A stretch of 64,000 nt of DNA from Phycisphaerae bacterium RAS1. Lineage in GTDB: Bacteria; Planctomycetota; Phycisphaerae; UBA1845; Fen-1342. Of the stretch, positions 9,201 through 16,344 are shown piece after piece (position 1 is the first letter of the stretch; each line of letters starts with the position of its first letter). Location: positions 1,426,001 through 1,490,000 of the forward strand of contig SMLU01000001.1 in the NCBI GenBank assembly GCA_007859745.1, in the 5' to 3' direction. The notes under the pieces are model-generated. The model ran no database searches, was not told the origin of the DNA, and saw only the letters and a program-made list of their open reading frames with translations. Both the position numbers and the translations under genes were made by a program.

Positions 9201-9844
9201 CTGCCGCCGCGAAGGCCGAGCGCGGCCGCGAGCAGTGCCGCGGGGAGCGAGACGACCTGCGTGTTCCACGCGGGCGATGCCGTCGCGACGACATTTTGTC
9301 CATCCGAACCCGCCGAGCGACAACCCGTCGCTTGGCGCGACGGGTTCGGACAGAGCGCGACTGCGGGCCAGAGGTCCGCACTCCCCCTGTTTGGCGGCAT
9401 AGCCGCGGCCGCCATTGTCACACGCCGCGACCAGGCGGACGAACCATCGGTGGGAAGCGCAATCGCGGCGAGGTAGACGCCGACGCGCGTGCGATCGACG
9501 CCGCTGGTCACGCCGTCGCGCCACGCCGCCGCGCCGGCGTGGAGCGCCAGCTTGTAAACCGGATCAAGCCCGCGGAGCGCAGCCGGATCGACATCGAGAT
9601 CCGTCAGGTCGAGATCGAAATCGTCAACGTAGCAGCCGCGGCCGTGCGGCACGCTGTCCGGCCCGCCATCCGCTCGAATCGCCGCACGCGGATCGAGAAT
9701 CCAACGTCCCGGCGGGATGTTGCGGGCCATGTCGCGGCCGGCCGCGATGTTCCGCCAGAAGGCGCCGGGGCTGAGCGCGCCGGGCATCGCCACCCCGACG
9801 CCGACGATCGCAACCGGAGTGGCGCTCACGGGACCGACCCTCAC
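3170..9844 (-). CDS. pfaC: PfaC-type polyunsaturated fatty acid/polyketide synthase subunit (KS-CLF-AT-DH-DH)
   Basis: Large iterative synthase subunit of 2224 residues. Domains in order: ketosynthase about 10-475 with intact Cys222 (DAACASS), His356 (CHGTGT) and His396 (VGHLLTAAG). Next is a second KS-fold chain-length factor, about 505-890, in which the active-site Cys is Glu653 (SAAEASG). An acyltransferase at about 920-1230 has nucleophile Ser1022 (GYSLGE). A helical Ala-rich linker leads to four hotdog folds, about 1400-2205, which form two FabA-like dehydratase pairs. The second and fourth hotdogs carry the catalytic His-Phe motifs (CHFVDDMVMPG, His1686; AHFYQDPVCPG, His2104). The GTG start overlaps the pfaA stop by 4 bases, implying coupled translation. 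No acylglycerolphosphate acyltransferase domain follows, unlike some myxobacterial Pfa3. Repeat-derived peptides occur at about 165-181, 487-503, 1300-1312, 1818-1828 and in the last 16 residues. The lipid product is not predictable from sequence. Confidence 0.93.
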   Translation of the reverse strand: MRVGPVSATPVAIVGVGVAMPGALSPGAFWRNIAAGRDMARNIPPGRWILDPRAAIRADGGPDSVPHGRGCYVDDFDLDLTDLDVDPAALRGLDPVYKLALHAGAAAWRDGVTSGVDRTRVGVYLAAIALPTDGSSAWSRRVTMAAAAMPPNRGSADLWPAVALCPNPSRQATGCRSAGSDGQNVVATASPAWNTQVVSLPAALLAAALGLRGGSFTLDAACASSLYALKLAQDELQSGRADVMLAGGVSRPECLYTQMGFHVLQALSRSGVCRPFDAAADGLIVGEGAGVLMLKRLDDALKAGDRIYGVIRGIGLSNDMAGSLLAADSEGQLRAMRAAYEQAGWSPTDVDLIECHGTGTPLGDAVELQSLRTLWPRDGFRTGGCPIGSVKSMVGHLLTAAGAAGLIKVLWAMKAAKLPPSLNYDQSPPGAEPGGSPFRVQTATAEWPRRSEQTPRRAAVSAFGFGGINAHVLIEEFASGEALSAAGPAGGGRATTAEGGRATDAIAIVGMAGRIGAADGALIERVMFERESLSSTTIGELKVPLGRFRLPPAEIPELLPQQLLMLQVAADALQDAGGGPRPDPRAAVLIGIALDPNTSNYHLRWTRPREERDACGPALNAARVLGSLGSVVASRIAREFGLGGPSFAVSAAEASGPRALEIALRALRTGEIDRALVGAVDFAGDVRTRAARAALGAGDAPGDAAFAFVLKRQGDAQRDGDRIHALIDGAGFACGASLTPGDADAIESAIRRACGDAAVDAAELGLIEVDSCDDSTGAAVQRCIAAARSAAPTENQTTAIGRGAARFGGLGAAGGAASLFMAVTALRERRLPGSYDANGWAGAWDQGLFHAPLVPQYWAHDRAAGLRRAGVLSTTIDGGASFVILEESCAIPTAGSLPDAVQSRHATGRRPPQEGGRGARDVAFVFPGSGNHFVGMGREIGCTWPHVVDRLHEESLHAGSQLAPQLAWPRRSDWTAGWEADALRRMEDSTADLIMAQVSYGVVMSDLLRSFGLEPAAVIGYSLGETTGLFALRAWPDRDDMYRRMQRSPLFRSELAGACDAARRTWRLAAGERPDWRVVVVNRGPHEVRRALRGRERAYLLIINADDECVIGGQRTAVDAVVLELGCHAHAIAGASSVHCPIVAEVEAAYRELHLLMTRPPAGVRFYSAARAEAYEVTRESAAESITAQALHGFDFRRIIEQAYADGVRHFVEIGPGASCSRMIAKILAGKPHTARSASGGGENEADAVRRLLRALVEDGVLERFPPAAEPRTAGLVAKSEAPALRVPARSVGPLRPTTDAVKHRLEADTTAYEIHGVASAQLARDVARAGSAQAAAHDAFLRFSQTATATLAESAGLAARLAAAGGGIGTAVAGGGIGAAATRGEATAAAEGAPRPPVFDSDACMEFAVGSIARVLGPRFAPVDSYQKRVRLPDEPLMLVHRIVDLSGEPASLSHGTIATEHDVRDGAWYLDHGRTPVCIAVEAGQADLFLCSYLGIDLAVKGARAYRLLDAQIRFHRELPRPGETIRYDITIDRFVRQGDAWLFFFRFDATIAGVPLLTMRSGCAGFFTDEEIAESRGILLSSAEEAPAAPGPDDSVAAAAMIPIERCAFSATQLDRLRAGDLVGCFGPQFANLDLESPLRIPGGKMRLLHRVVELDPAGGRYRRGVIRGEADIRADDWFLTCHFVDDMVMPGTLMYQCCEHTLRVLLLRMGWVGEEREVGFEPLLETPCALKCRGPVTPKTRVVIYEVHVKRIRCGPEPGVVADAFMYADGLRIVQFTDMSLRMTGATRDSLAALWRQAGERPVPEKSDQEGRVPGETGWKPIPQTKPAVFDRDRILAFAVGKPSDAFGEPYRVFDEQRRIARLPGPPYMLMDRVTEIAAEPWNLKAGGWIEAQYDLPPDAWYFAANRQADIPFCILLEIALQPCGWLAAYLGSALKSDEDLRFRNLGGKAILHQPLGPDAGTLTTRIRITDVSVAGGMIIEKFDFEVRSGGQVAYAGDTYFGFFSDAALAQQVGVRGAAERALSLTAADQRAADRLLLPDEPPLTPAEGTRYAHCPLALPAAALRMVDSVDVSLGGGPRGLGWVRGEKAVDPTEWFFAAHFYQDPVCPGSLGLESFLQLLKVYARRRWPRLEATHCFSTMLEGRPHEWTYRGQVIPRNKKVEVEALITHIEDGPAPFVLADGFLKVDGLHIYEMKDFGIRLKPHEGGTGVSPVTPQRARS
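4355..4390. repeat. Family E-related fragment inside pfaC
   Basis: The sequence GGGCTTCCAGCCTGTTTCG on the plus strand is read in pfaC as GETGWKPIPQTKP, in the linker between the second and third hotdog domains. TGWKPIP-type peptides are the translation of one arm of repeat family E. Confidence 0.6.
5915..5980. repeat. Palindromic repeat family E copy inside pfaC
   Basis: The plus strand carries ATCGGCTTCCAGCCGGTGC at about 5928-5946, followed by a CGTCGGGCGCAGAGGTCCGACG hairpin-like stretch. On the coding strand it gives KHRLEADTTAYE in the linker between the acyltransferase and the first hotdog domain, where extra sequence should be tolerated. Confidence 0.65.
8337..8386. repeat. Tandem GC-rich repeat (family D) inside pfaC
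   Basis: Two tandem copies of a unit of about 24 bases starting GTAGCCCGGCCGCC. In PfaC they encode the doubled peptides GGGRATT and EGGRATD, directly before the chain-length-factor domain. The unit is itself palindromic (CGGCCGCCCCCGGCCG). Confidence 0.75.
9303..9350. repeat. Variant of palindromic repeat family B inside the pfaC ketosynthase
   Basis: Inverted arms TCCGAACCCG and CGGGTTCGGA enclose a CCCGTCGCTTGGCGCGACGGG hairpin. The sequence differs by few bases from the intergenic family B elements. It is read in frame as CPNPSRQATGCRSAGSDG, residues about 165-181, in the variable loop ahead of the active-site Cys222. Confidence 0.8.
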
Positions 9845-12800
9845 GTCCCCGGCGTCACGCCGTGCAAGCGACCGCGGCCGCCACGCACAGTTGCGTTAAT
9901 GATCCACTCGACGCCTTCGAGCCGCGCGACGACGCGGCGGTTCGAGTCGGCGATTTCGACGTCGCCCACCAGGCTCAGCTCGTCATGGCGCTGCACGAGG
10001 AGCGCGGCGATCAGGCCGCCGTGCGGGAAGCTGTCGCAGAACTGCCGGTAACTCGTCACGCCGGCCGGCAGGCTTAGAGCGCCGGCCTGCTGATGCGTCC
10101 AGAGCAAGCCGAGCTGCAATGCCGCGTCCAGCACGAGCGGATCGGCCAGCCAGGCGCTGCGCAGCGGGCTTGCCATCCACTCGCCCGGCGGCGGTGCGGT
10201 TTGAATGACAGCCGACATGCCGTTCGGGCCGCACGCAACGACGCGCTCAACGCCCGCCAGCATCGGGCCGTGGAACAGAATGTCCCCATAGATGGCGGTG
10301 CGGTCGTGCGGGTAGACGTCGCCGAGAGCGTTCGCGTCAGTCGCGGCGGGCTGCGCGGGAAGCTCGTCGAGCAGGAGCGCCGTCGCGCTCGCATGCCGCG
10401 TACCGCCGTCGCGGCTGGTTATTTCGACGGCAACGTGGAAGCCGTCGTCGTGTCGCGCAGCGCGCGCGGCGCGCAATTCAATGTCAACCGGCGAGCCGCT
10501 CAGCCGCACGCCTTTCAACACGCGCAGGCCGCTTAGACCGGCCAATCGCAGCCCCGGATGATCGTGCAAGGCGGCGTGCGCCAGCCATTCCATCATCAGC
10601 GCGACCGGTAGCGCCGGGTGGCCGTTGATCACGTGCGAACTGAGGATCGGATGATCGTCCAGACTCAGCCGCCGGGCGAGCACAAGCGCGGTGATCGGGA
10701 AACCGGACTCCCGGGAACCGGCCTCTAGGGGGCCGGCCCCTGGGGGACCGGCCTCAGGCCGGTCTCCGCTAGCGGATTCCCCGAAAAGAGACCGGCCGGA
10801 GGCCGGTCCCCCAGCGGCCGGTCCGTTGAGCGATCCGCCGAGAACGACTTCAACCGCGCCATCGCTCGCGTGCAGTTCCGCCAGCATCGCGGCGGCGCCA
10901 GCTTCGAGTGCGATCAGCTCGACGCCGAGCTTCTCGAATTCGCGCTTCAGCGCCGGGCCGACCATGCCGCCGTCCCACGGCCCCCAGTTCAGCGAGACCA
11001 CGCGGCAACCCGGACGCCGGCGTGCCAGCCGCTGCGCGGTTTTGTTCAGCATCTCGTTGGCCATCGCGTAATCGACCTGTCCGCGGCGGCCGAAGCGGCC
11101 GCTGACGGACGAAAACAGGGCGATAAACTTCAGGTCGTCGGACGCTGTCGCGTGCAGCAGGGCCGACAGGCCGAGCACCTTGGTATCAAAGACGCGCGCG
11201 AAGGATGCGGGCGACTTGTCGGCGATGCGATGATCTTCGATCACGCCGGCGCCATGAATTAGCCCGCGGATCGGACCATGCGTACGGCGAGTCTCGTCGA
11301 TCACGCGCGCCACGGCGTCCGCACTTCGCACGTCCACCGCCCGGTACACAACCGCGGCGCCGGACTTAGCCAGGCGCGACAGGTTGCGGCGGATTTCGCG
11401 GTCGGAGATCAGCCGCTGGTAGTGCCGTTGTAACTCCGCCGGCGTGAGTGAATGGCCGTTTGAGTGCAGATTCAGGATCGCCCGCTTGAGCGAAGCTTCG
11501 TCCGACAGTCCGGCCGTCGCCGCCGGTTCCTCGGCGGGAAGCTCAGATCGGCCGAGAAGCAACAGCGTGGGCCGGTAGCGCCGCACGAGCGGCAACAAAG
11601 TTTCGGCCGTTACGCCGCGGGCGCCGCCGGTGACGACGATCACGTCGCCGGCGGACAGCGGCAAGTCGCCGGCCGGCGCTGCCGCGGCATCTGTGAGTTC
11701 CAGACCAATCCGCCCCGCGGCCGACAGGCCGACCTCAATCGGTCCATCGGAAAGCAACTCGTCCGCGATTCGTGACGCCGCGGCGGGCGCATCGCGCATC
11801 GAGCGGTCCAGGTCAATCGCGACGCAGCGAACGCCGGGCCATTCGTCGGCCGCCGTCTTCACGAGGCCTGCGGCGGCGCCGTGCGACGCGTCGATTTCCG
11901 CGTTGCCGAGACCGAAGCGACCATCCAGGCGCGAGATCGTCGCCAGGAGCCCGTCGCGACCGGCCGCCGCGATCGGCGCGGCGACAGACTTCACCGCGGC
12001 GAAGAGGCGATGCGCATCGCAATCGCCATCCGCCAGCAGCGCGATCAACCCGCACACGCCGCGGGAGGGCGGGAGCGACGCTGCGGAAGACGGTGCGACG
12101 AGACGGGTCGTTGCGCCGCGCCGCGCCAGCTCGCTCGCCAGCGCCGCGGCCAGCGGTGTGCCGTCGTCTGTGATCAAAATCTCGCCGCCGGCCGTAGGGC
12201 GAAACGCCCCGGGGCGGGCCGGCGGCAACTCGACCGCTCGAAGGACGCGCCGACGCAGGGCGGGCCGATCAGGCTCCGCTTGCAGCGCCGGCGCCGACAC
12301 AAAAGGGTCGGCGTGCGTCTCCTTCAGCTCGTCTGTGCCGGCGGCGTGGCCGTCGCCGTTGCGTCCGTTTCCGTTCTTGCCGTTGCCGGACGGTTTCGCA
12401 GCGACCGCGTCGGGCGGGCTGGTCATGTAGTCGACGATGCTCTGCAGCGTCCGCAAGCTGCCGACGTACTGCGAATTCACGCTGGCCAGGTTCGGCAGGC
12501 GGCGCTGCACGCCGGAGAGGATTTCGAGCCGCTTGATCGAATCGATCCCGAGGTCGGCTTCCATGTCCATGTTGAGCTTGAGCATTTCGGCCGGATAGCC
12601 GGTCAGCTCGGCGACGACTTCGAGCAGCACGCGGCCCGGGTCTTCGGAATCGTTCACCGCGGACGTGGGCGCAGAGGCGGCGACCGGCGCGGAAGCCGCG
12701 ACGGAAGCGTGCGGAGCGGAGATCGGCGGTGAAGCAACCTGCGGCGGGGCGTATGGGGTCGGTTGAGGCGGGGAGATGTGGCTGTGGCCGTTGCCGGAAG

Positions 12801-15800
12801 GCAAGTACGCGGGAGCCGCGGCGATGGGCACCGGCGGCTGCGTCGCCAGGCTGCGCGAGACGGGCACGGCCACCGGGGGCGGCGCCACGATCATCGGCGG
12901 TGCGGCGGGAATCAGCGCTAGCGGCGGCGCTGGTGGGATTGCGGGCAGCGCAGCCGCCGTCGTCGGGGACGTGCCGAGCGTGTGCTCGACCAGCCGCTGC
13001 TGTTGCTCGATGAGCCGCTGGAACGACTGCGCCGTTCGCTCCTGCCCCTCCAGGAAGCGCTGATGGGCGATCGCCGTCTGCTCGGCCAGAAGCTGCATGC
13101 TGCGCAACCCCTCGCGGACGACCTCGAACACGTGCGGGAGGTCTGGCGCGGGCGCCGCGGCGTAGACCGTCGGCGGCGCGTGCGCCGGCGGGCCCACGCT
13201 GGTCGTTCTTGCGGACGCGGGAACAGGTCCGTTGGAACCTGCGGCGACGTGCGGCGGCGACGTCGCGCGGACGGCGGTATGAGACATCGAGAGAACCTCT
13301 GTCTGGCTCGTTTCAACACAAACCGAATCTGAGTCGGGAGCATCGGCTTCCAGCCGGTGCGACTTCGAATCAACCTCGCACTCGACCAACGCACCGGCGG
13401 GACGCCGATGCTCCCCGTTCGTCGGCCGCGGCGAACGGTAATTGGCGCCCACCAGTTGAACCGCCATGTTCGGATCGTGCGGCGGCGGCGGGGGCTGCTC
13501 CCAGTGGTTCAGATCAACGGCGTGGCCCAGCACGGCGAAGAGCGCCACCACCCGCGCCACGTCGGCAATCGCCGACGCCCGGCCGCAGGATGCGTCCGCT
13601 GAAATCGCCTGGAACGGCTTGCCGCTCAGAATGTTGTTCACCAGCCCCGTCAGCACCGCCTTCGGCCCGACCTCGACGAACGTACGCACGCCGGAGTCGT
13701 AGAGGTGCCGAATGTCGTCCACGAACTGCACCGGCCGCGCAAGCTGGCGCGCGAGCAGATCGCGAATCGCCCCCGGTTCGCGCGGATAGACCAGCCCGCT
13801 GACATTTGACATCACCGGCAGTCGCGGCGGCTCGAACGGCAGCCGCTCCAGCGCCGCCCGGAAGCGCAGCTCGACCTCGGCCATCATGCGGCTGTGAAAC
13901 GCGGCCGACACCTTGAGCAGCCGCGCGGGCCAGCCCTTCACGTTCTTCAGCACGCGGGCGGCCCGCTCGATCTGCGCGCGGACGCCGGAGAGAATGCCTT
14001 GCGTCGGCGCGTTGCGGTTGGCTAGTTCGACGTCGAGCTTCTCCGCGACGATCGCCTTCTCGATTTCATCGAGCGGCGCCTGAACCGCCAGCATCGCCCC
14101 GTCACCGGGGGCGGCAGCCATCCATTCGCCCCGCAGCCGGGCGATTTCGTGCAGCGTGGGCTCGTCGATGACGCCGGCGGCATGCAGGGCGACCAGCTCG
14201 CCGAAGCTGTGTCCGGCCACGTGCTGCGCCCGGACGCCGAAGCGCTCCAGCACGCGCAGCATCGCGAGCGTGACCGCGCCGAGGGCGGGCTGGGCCACGT
14301 CGGTTCGCGTCAGCGCGGCTTCCTGCGCTGTGCGGGTCGCATCCTCGAACGCCGACGGCGGGAAAATGCGATCGCTGAGCCGGGCGCCGCCGATCGTCGC
14401 ATCGGCCGCGGATAGCGCGTCGTGCGCCTCAGGGAACACACAGACCACGTCCCGCCCCATGCCGACGTACTGGCTGCCCTGTCCGGGGAAGAGGAAGGCG
14501 ACTTCGCCGGGTTCCTGCGGCCCGCCGAAAAAGAGGTTGCCAAAGCTCCACGAATGCTCGACGCCGCGCCGCTCCAGCGTTTCCAACGCCTGGCGCGCCA
14601 GCAGGGCGACATCCGCGCCGCGCTCGACGACCAGCACCAGCCGGAACCCGTCGCTGCGCGAGAACGCGTGGCGCGACGCGAACGCGCGCCGTGCAATCTC
14701 ATCGGCGTCGCCCGCAGCGACGCACACCCACGCCCGCAGCTTGTCGCGCAGCGCCGCCGGGCAGTCGCCCGACAGCGCGATGATCTCAACCGATCCGTCC
14801 CACGCCGGCTCACGCGCCGGCTGCGGATATTCCTCCAGCACGGCGTGAAAATTGCTGCCGCCGAAGCCGAAGGAGCTGACGGCCGCCCGGCGCGGATGAT
14901 CCGCAGCGCTCAGCCATGGCCGCGGCTGCGTCGGCATGTAGAACGGGCTGTCGTCGACGCCGAGCTTCGGATTCGGCTGCGAGAGTTTGGTGGTCGGGGG
15001 AATGACGCGCTGCTGGAGCGCCAGCACGGCTTTGATCAGGCTTGCGGCGCCGGCGGCGGCCTTGGTGTGGCCGATCTGCGCCTTCACTGAGCCGACTGCA
15101 CACCAGGGCAGCGCGGGCGTCTGAGCCTGTGAACGTTCTCGGGGTGGAACGGGCATCTCGCCCGTTCTTGACACGGCGGGGACGGGCGAGACGCCCGTCC
15201 CACCCGAATGTTCACTAGCTCTCTCGCCCGCACTCCCCTGAAAGACCGTCTTCAGCGCGTCGAACTCGACCACGTCTCCGACGCGCGTGCCCGTGCCGTG
15301 TGCTTCAACCAACTCGATGGTCGATGGCGCCACGCCGCTGATCGTGTACGCGTCGCGCAGCGCGATCGCCTGCCCTTCCGAGCGCGGCGCGTAGATGCTC
15401 TGCGAACGGCCGTCGCTCGATGTGCCGATGCCCTTCAGCACGGCGCAGATGCGGTCGCCGTCGCGCTGCGCGTCGGCGAGCCGCTTGAGCACCAGCATCC
15501 CGACGCCCTCGCCCAACACGGTGCCGTCGGCCTCCGCGTCGAACGGCCGCGCTTCGCCGCGCTGCGAAAGCGCCTGCGTTCGCGCGAAGCACATGAACAT
15601 GAAAATGTCGTTGAACGTATCCACGCCGCCGGTGAGCACCAGGTCGCTGCGGCCGGCCTGAAGCTCCAGCACCGCCAGGTGCATCGCCGAAAGCGAGCTG
15701 GCGCAGGCCGCGTCCACGACGCAGTTCGTGCCTTTCAGATTCAGTCGATTGGCGATCCGCCCGGCCACGACGTTGCCCAAAAGGCCGGGGAACGAATTCT

Positions 15801-16344
15801 CCTGCCAGCCGACGTACGCCTGGGCAATCTCCTCGACCACGCGCTGCGCCGTCTCGGGATCGATGCCGGCGTTTTCCATCGCCCGCCGCCAGTGCGGATG
15901 GCCCAGCCGCGCCCCCAGCGGCACGACCAGCTCCATCGCACCCGTGACCCCCAGGATGACGCTGGCGCGCGTGCGGTCAAACTCGCGCTGCGCGCCGTAG
16001 CCGGCGTCCTGTAGCGCCCGGTTGCCCGTCACCAGCCCCAGAAGCTGCGCCGTGTCGGTCGCTTCCAGAATCGTCGGGGGAATGCCGTATTCGAGCGGGT
16101 CGAACGTCACCGGCGAGAGAAACCCGCCGCGAGCGCAGTAAACCATGTCCGGCTGTTTCGGGTCATCGTGCAGATAGTCCGCCGGTGACCAGTGCGTGGG
16201 CGGGATGTCGGTGATCGCGTCTTCGCCGCGCCGCAGCAGCCGCCAGTATTCCTTCAGCGACGGGGCGCCGGGGAACAGCGCCGCCATTCCGATGATGGCG
16301 ATCGGTTCACCGGCGAGCCGGGATGTCGCGTTCGCGTCGCTCAT
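9841..16344 (-). CDS. pfaA: PfaA-type polyunsaturated fatty acid/polyketide synthase subunit (KS-AT-ACP-KR-DH)
   Basis: Core chain-building subunit, 2167 residues from the ATG at 16344, which overlaps the pfaD stop as ATGA; an in-frame GTG exists at 16356. Ketosynthase about 10-505 with Cys214 (DAACASS), His349 (AHGTGT) and His426 (IGHTKAA). Acyltransferase about 612-910 with Ser713 (GHSFGE), malonyl-transferase-like. A predicted helical segment at about 1070-1125 (QQQ-rich) and a Pro/Ala linker follow. There is one acyl carrier domain, about 1235-1310, with phosphopantetheine Ser1269 (DLGIDSIKR). The ketoreductase at about 1565-1800 has TGGARGV, Ser1745/1746 and Tyr1759. A polyketide-type dehydratase, about 1890-2120, has His1904 in an HxxxGxxxxP motif and a DAALQ second motif. 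A single ACP is unusual: PUFA-making PfaA proteins known to me carry several in tandem. Palindromic-repeat sequence is read in frame at about 370-413, 977-1003 and 1840-1882. Confidence 0.94.
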   Translation of the reverse strand: MSDANATSRLAGEPIAIIGMAALFPGAPSLKEYWRLLRRGEDAITDIPPTHWSPADYLHDDPKQPDMVYCARGGFLSPVTFDPLEYGIPPTILEATDTAQLLGLVTGNRALQDAGYGAQREFDRTRASVILGVTGAMELVVPLGARLGHPHWRRAMENAGIDPETAQRVVEEIAQAYVGWQENSFPGLLGNVVAGRIANRLNLKGTNCVVDAACASSLSAMHLAVLELQAGRSDLVLTGGVDTFNDIFMFMCFARTQALSQRGEARPFDAEADGTVLGEGVGMLVLKRLADAQRDGDRICAVLKGIGTSSDGRSQSIYAPRSEGQAIALRDAYTISGVAPSTIELVEAHGTGTRVGDVVEFDALKTVFQGSAGERASEHSGGTGVSPVPAVSRTGEMPVPPRERSQAQTPALPWCAVGSVKAQIGHTKAAAGAASLIKAVLALQQRVIPPTTKLSQPNPKLGVDDSPFYMPTQPRPWLSAADHPRRAAVSSFGFGGSNFHAVLEEYPQPAREPAWDGSVEIIALSGDCPAALRDKLRAWVCVAAGDADEIARRAFASRHAFSRSDGFRLVLVVERGADVALLARQALETLERRGVEHSWSFGNLFFGGPQEPGEVAFLFPGQGSQYVGMGRDVVCVFPEAHDALSAADATIGGARLSDRIFPPSAFEDATRTAQEAALTRTDVAQPALGAVTLAMLRVLERFGVRAQHVAGHSFGELVALHAAGVIDEPTLHEIARLRGEWMAAAPGDGAMLAVQAPLDEIEKAIVAEKLDVELANRNAPTQGILSGVRAQIERAARVLKNVKGWPARLLKVSAAFHSRMMAEVELRFRAALERLPFEPPRLPVMSNVSGLVYPREPGAIRDLLARQLARPVQFVDDIRHLYDSGVRTFVEVGPKAVLTGLVNNILSGKPFQAISADASCGRASAIADVARVVALFAVLGHAVDLNHWEQPPPPPHDPNMAVQLVGANYRSPRPTNGEHRRPAGALVECEVDSKSHRLEADAPDSDSVCVETSQTEVLSMSHTAVRATSPPHVAAGSNGPVPASARTTSVGPPAHAPPTVYAAAPAPDLPHVFEVVREGLRSMQLLAEQTAIAHQRFLEGQERTAQSFQRLIEQQQRLVEHTLGTSPTTAAALPAIPPAPPLALIPAAPPMIVAPPPVAVPVSRSLATQPPVPIAAAPAYLPSGNGHSHISPPQPTPYAPPQVASPPISAPHASVAASAPVAASAPTSAVNDSEDPGRVLLEVVAELTGYPAEMLKLNMDMEADLGIDSIKRLEILSGVQRRLPNLASVNSQYVGSLRTLQSIVDYMTSPPDAVAAKPSGNGKNGNGRNGDGHAAGTDELKETHADPFVSAPALQAEPDRPALRRRVLRAVELPPARPGAFRPTAGGEILITDDGTPLAAALASELARRGATTRLVAPSSAASLPPSRGVCGLIALLADGDCDAHRLFAAVKSVAAPIAAAGRDGLLATISRLDGRFGLGNAEIDASHGAAAGLVKTAADEWPGVRCVAIDLDRSMRDAPAAASRIADELLSDGPIEVGLSAAGRIGLELTDAAAAPAGDLPLSAGDVIVVTGGARGVTAETLLPLVRRYRPTLLLLGRSELPAEEPAATAGLSDEASLKRAILNLHSNGHSLTPAELQRHYQRLISDREIRRNLSRLAKSGAAVVYRAVDVRSADAVARVIDETRRTHGPIRGLIHGAGVIEDHRIADKSPASFARVFDTKVLGLSALLHATASDDLKFIALFSSVSGRFGRRGQVDYAMANEMLNKTAQRLARRRPGCRVVSLNWGPWDGGMVGPALKREFEKLGVELIALEAGAAAMLAELHASDGAVEVVLGGSLNGPAAGGPASGRSLFGESASGDRPEAGPPGAGPLEAGSRESGFPITALVLARRLSLDDHPILSSHVINGHPALPVALMMEWLAHAALHDHPGLRLAGLSGLRVLKGVRLSGSPVDIELRAARAARHDDGFHVAVEITSRDGGTRHASATALLLDELPAQPAATDANALGDVYPHDRTAIYGDILFHGPMLAGVERVVACGPNGMSAVIQTAPPPGEWMASPLRSAWLADPLVLDAALQLGLLWTHQQAGALSLPAGVTSYRQFCDSFPHGGLIAALLVQRHDELSLVGDVEIADSNRRVVARLEGVEWIINATVRGGRGRLHGVTPGT
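10700..10825. repeat. Cluster of family C palindromes inside pfaA
   Basis: Three or more GACCGGCC-N-GGCCGGTC hairpins (for example GACCGGCCTCAGGCCGGTC) follow one another within about 125 bases. They encode the low-complexity stretch NGPAAGGPASGRS through EAGSRESGF, linking the ketoreductase to the dehydratase of PfaA. Related hairpins lie at 19690-19715, 31727-31751 and 59797-59820. Confidence 0.8.
13336..13415. repeat. Palindromic repeat family E, full copy inside pfaA
   Basis: Arms of 26 bases at 13336-13361 and 13390-13415 (GGGAGCATCGGCTTCCAGCC and near-complement). The element is read in frame as about 27 residues (GEHRRPAGAL to SHRLEADAP) in the linker between the acyltransferase and the helical region of PfaA. 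A related full element is intergenic at 44016-44077. Confidence 0.85.
15111..15236. repeat. Palindromic repeat family A, full copy inside the pfaA ketosynthase
   Basis: The core 15142-15204 matches the other family A cores. The outer arms (GCGGGCGTC with CTGTGAAC, and GTTCAC with GCCCGC) match the full-length intergenic copy at 48558-48671. The element is translated in frame as about 42 residues containing GGTGVSPVP and GEMPVPP, placed between the catalytic His349 and His426 of the ketosynthase. Confidence 0.9.
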
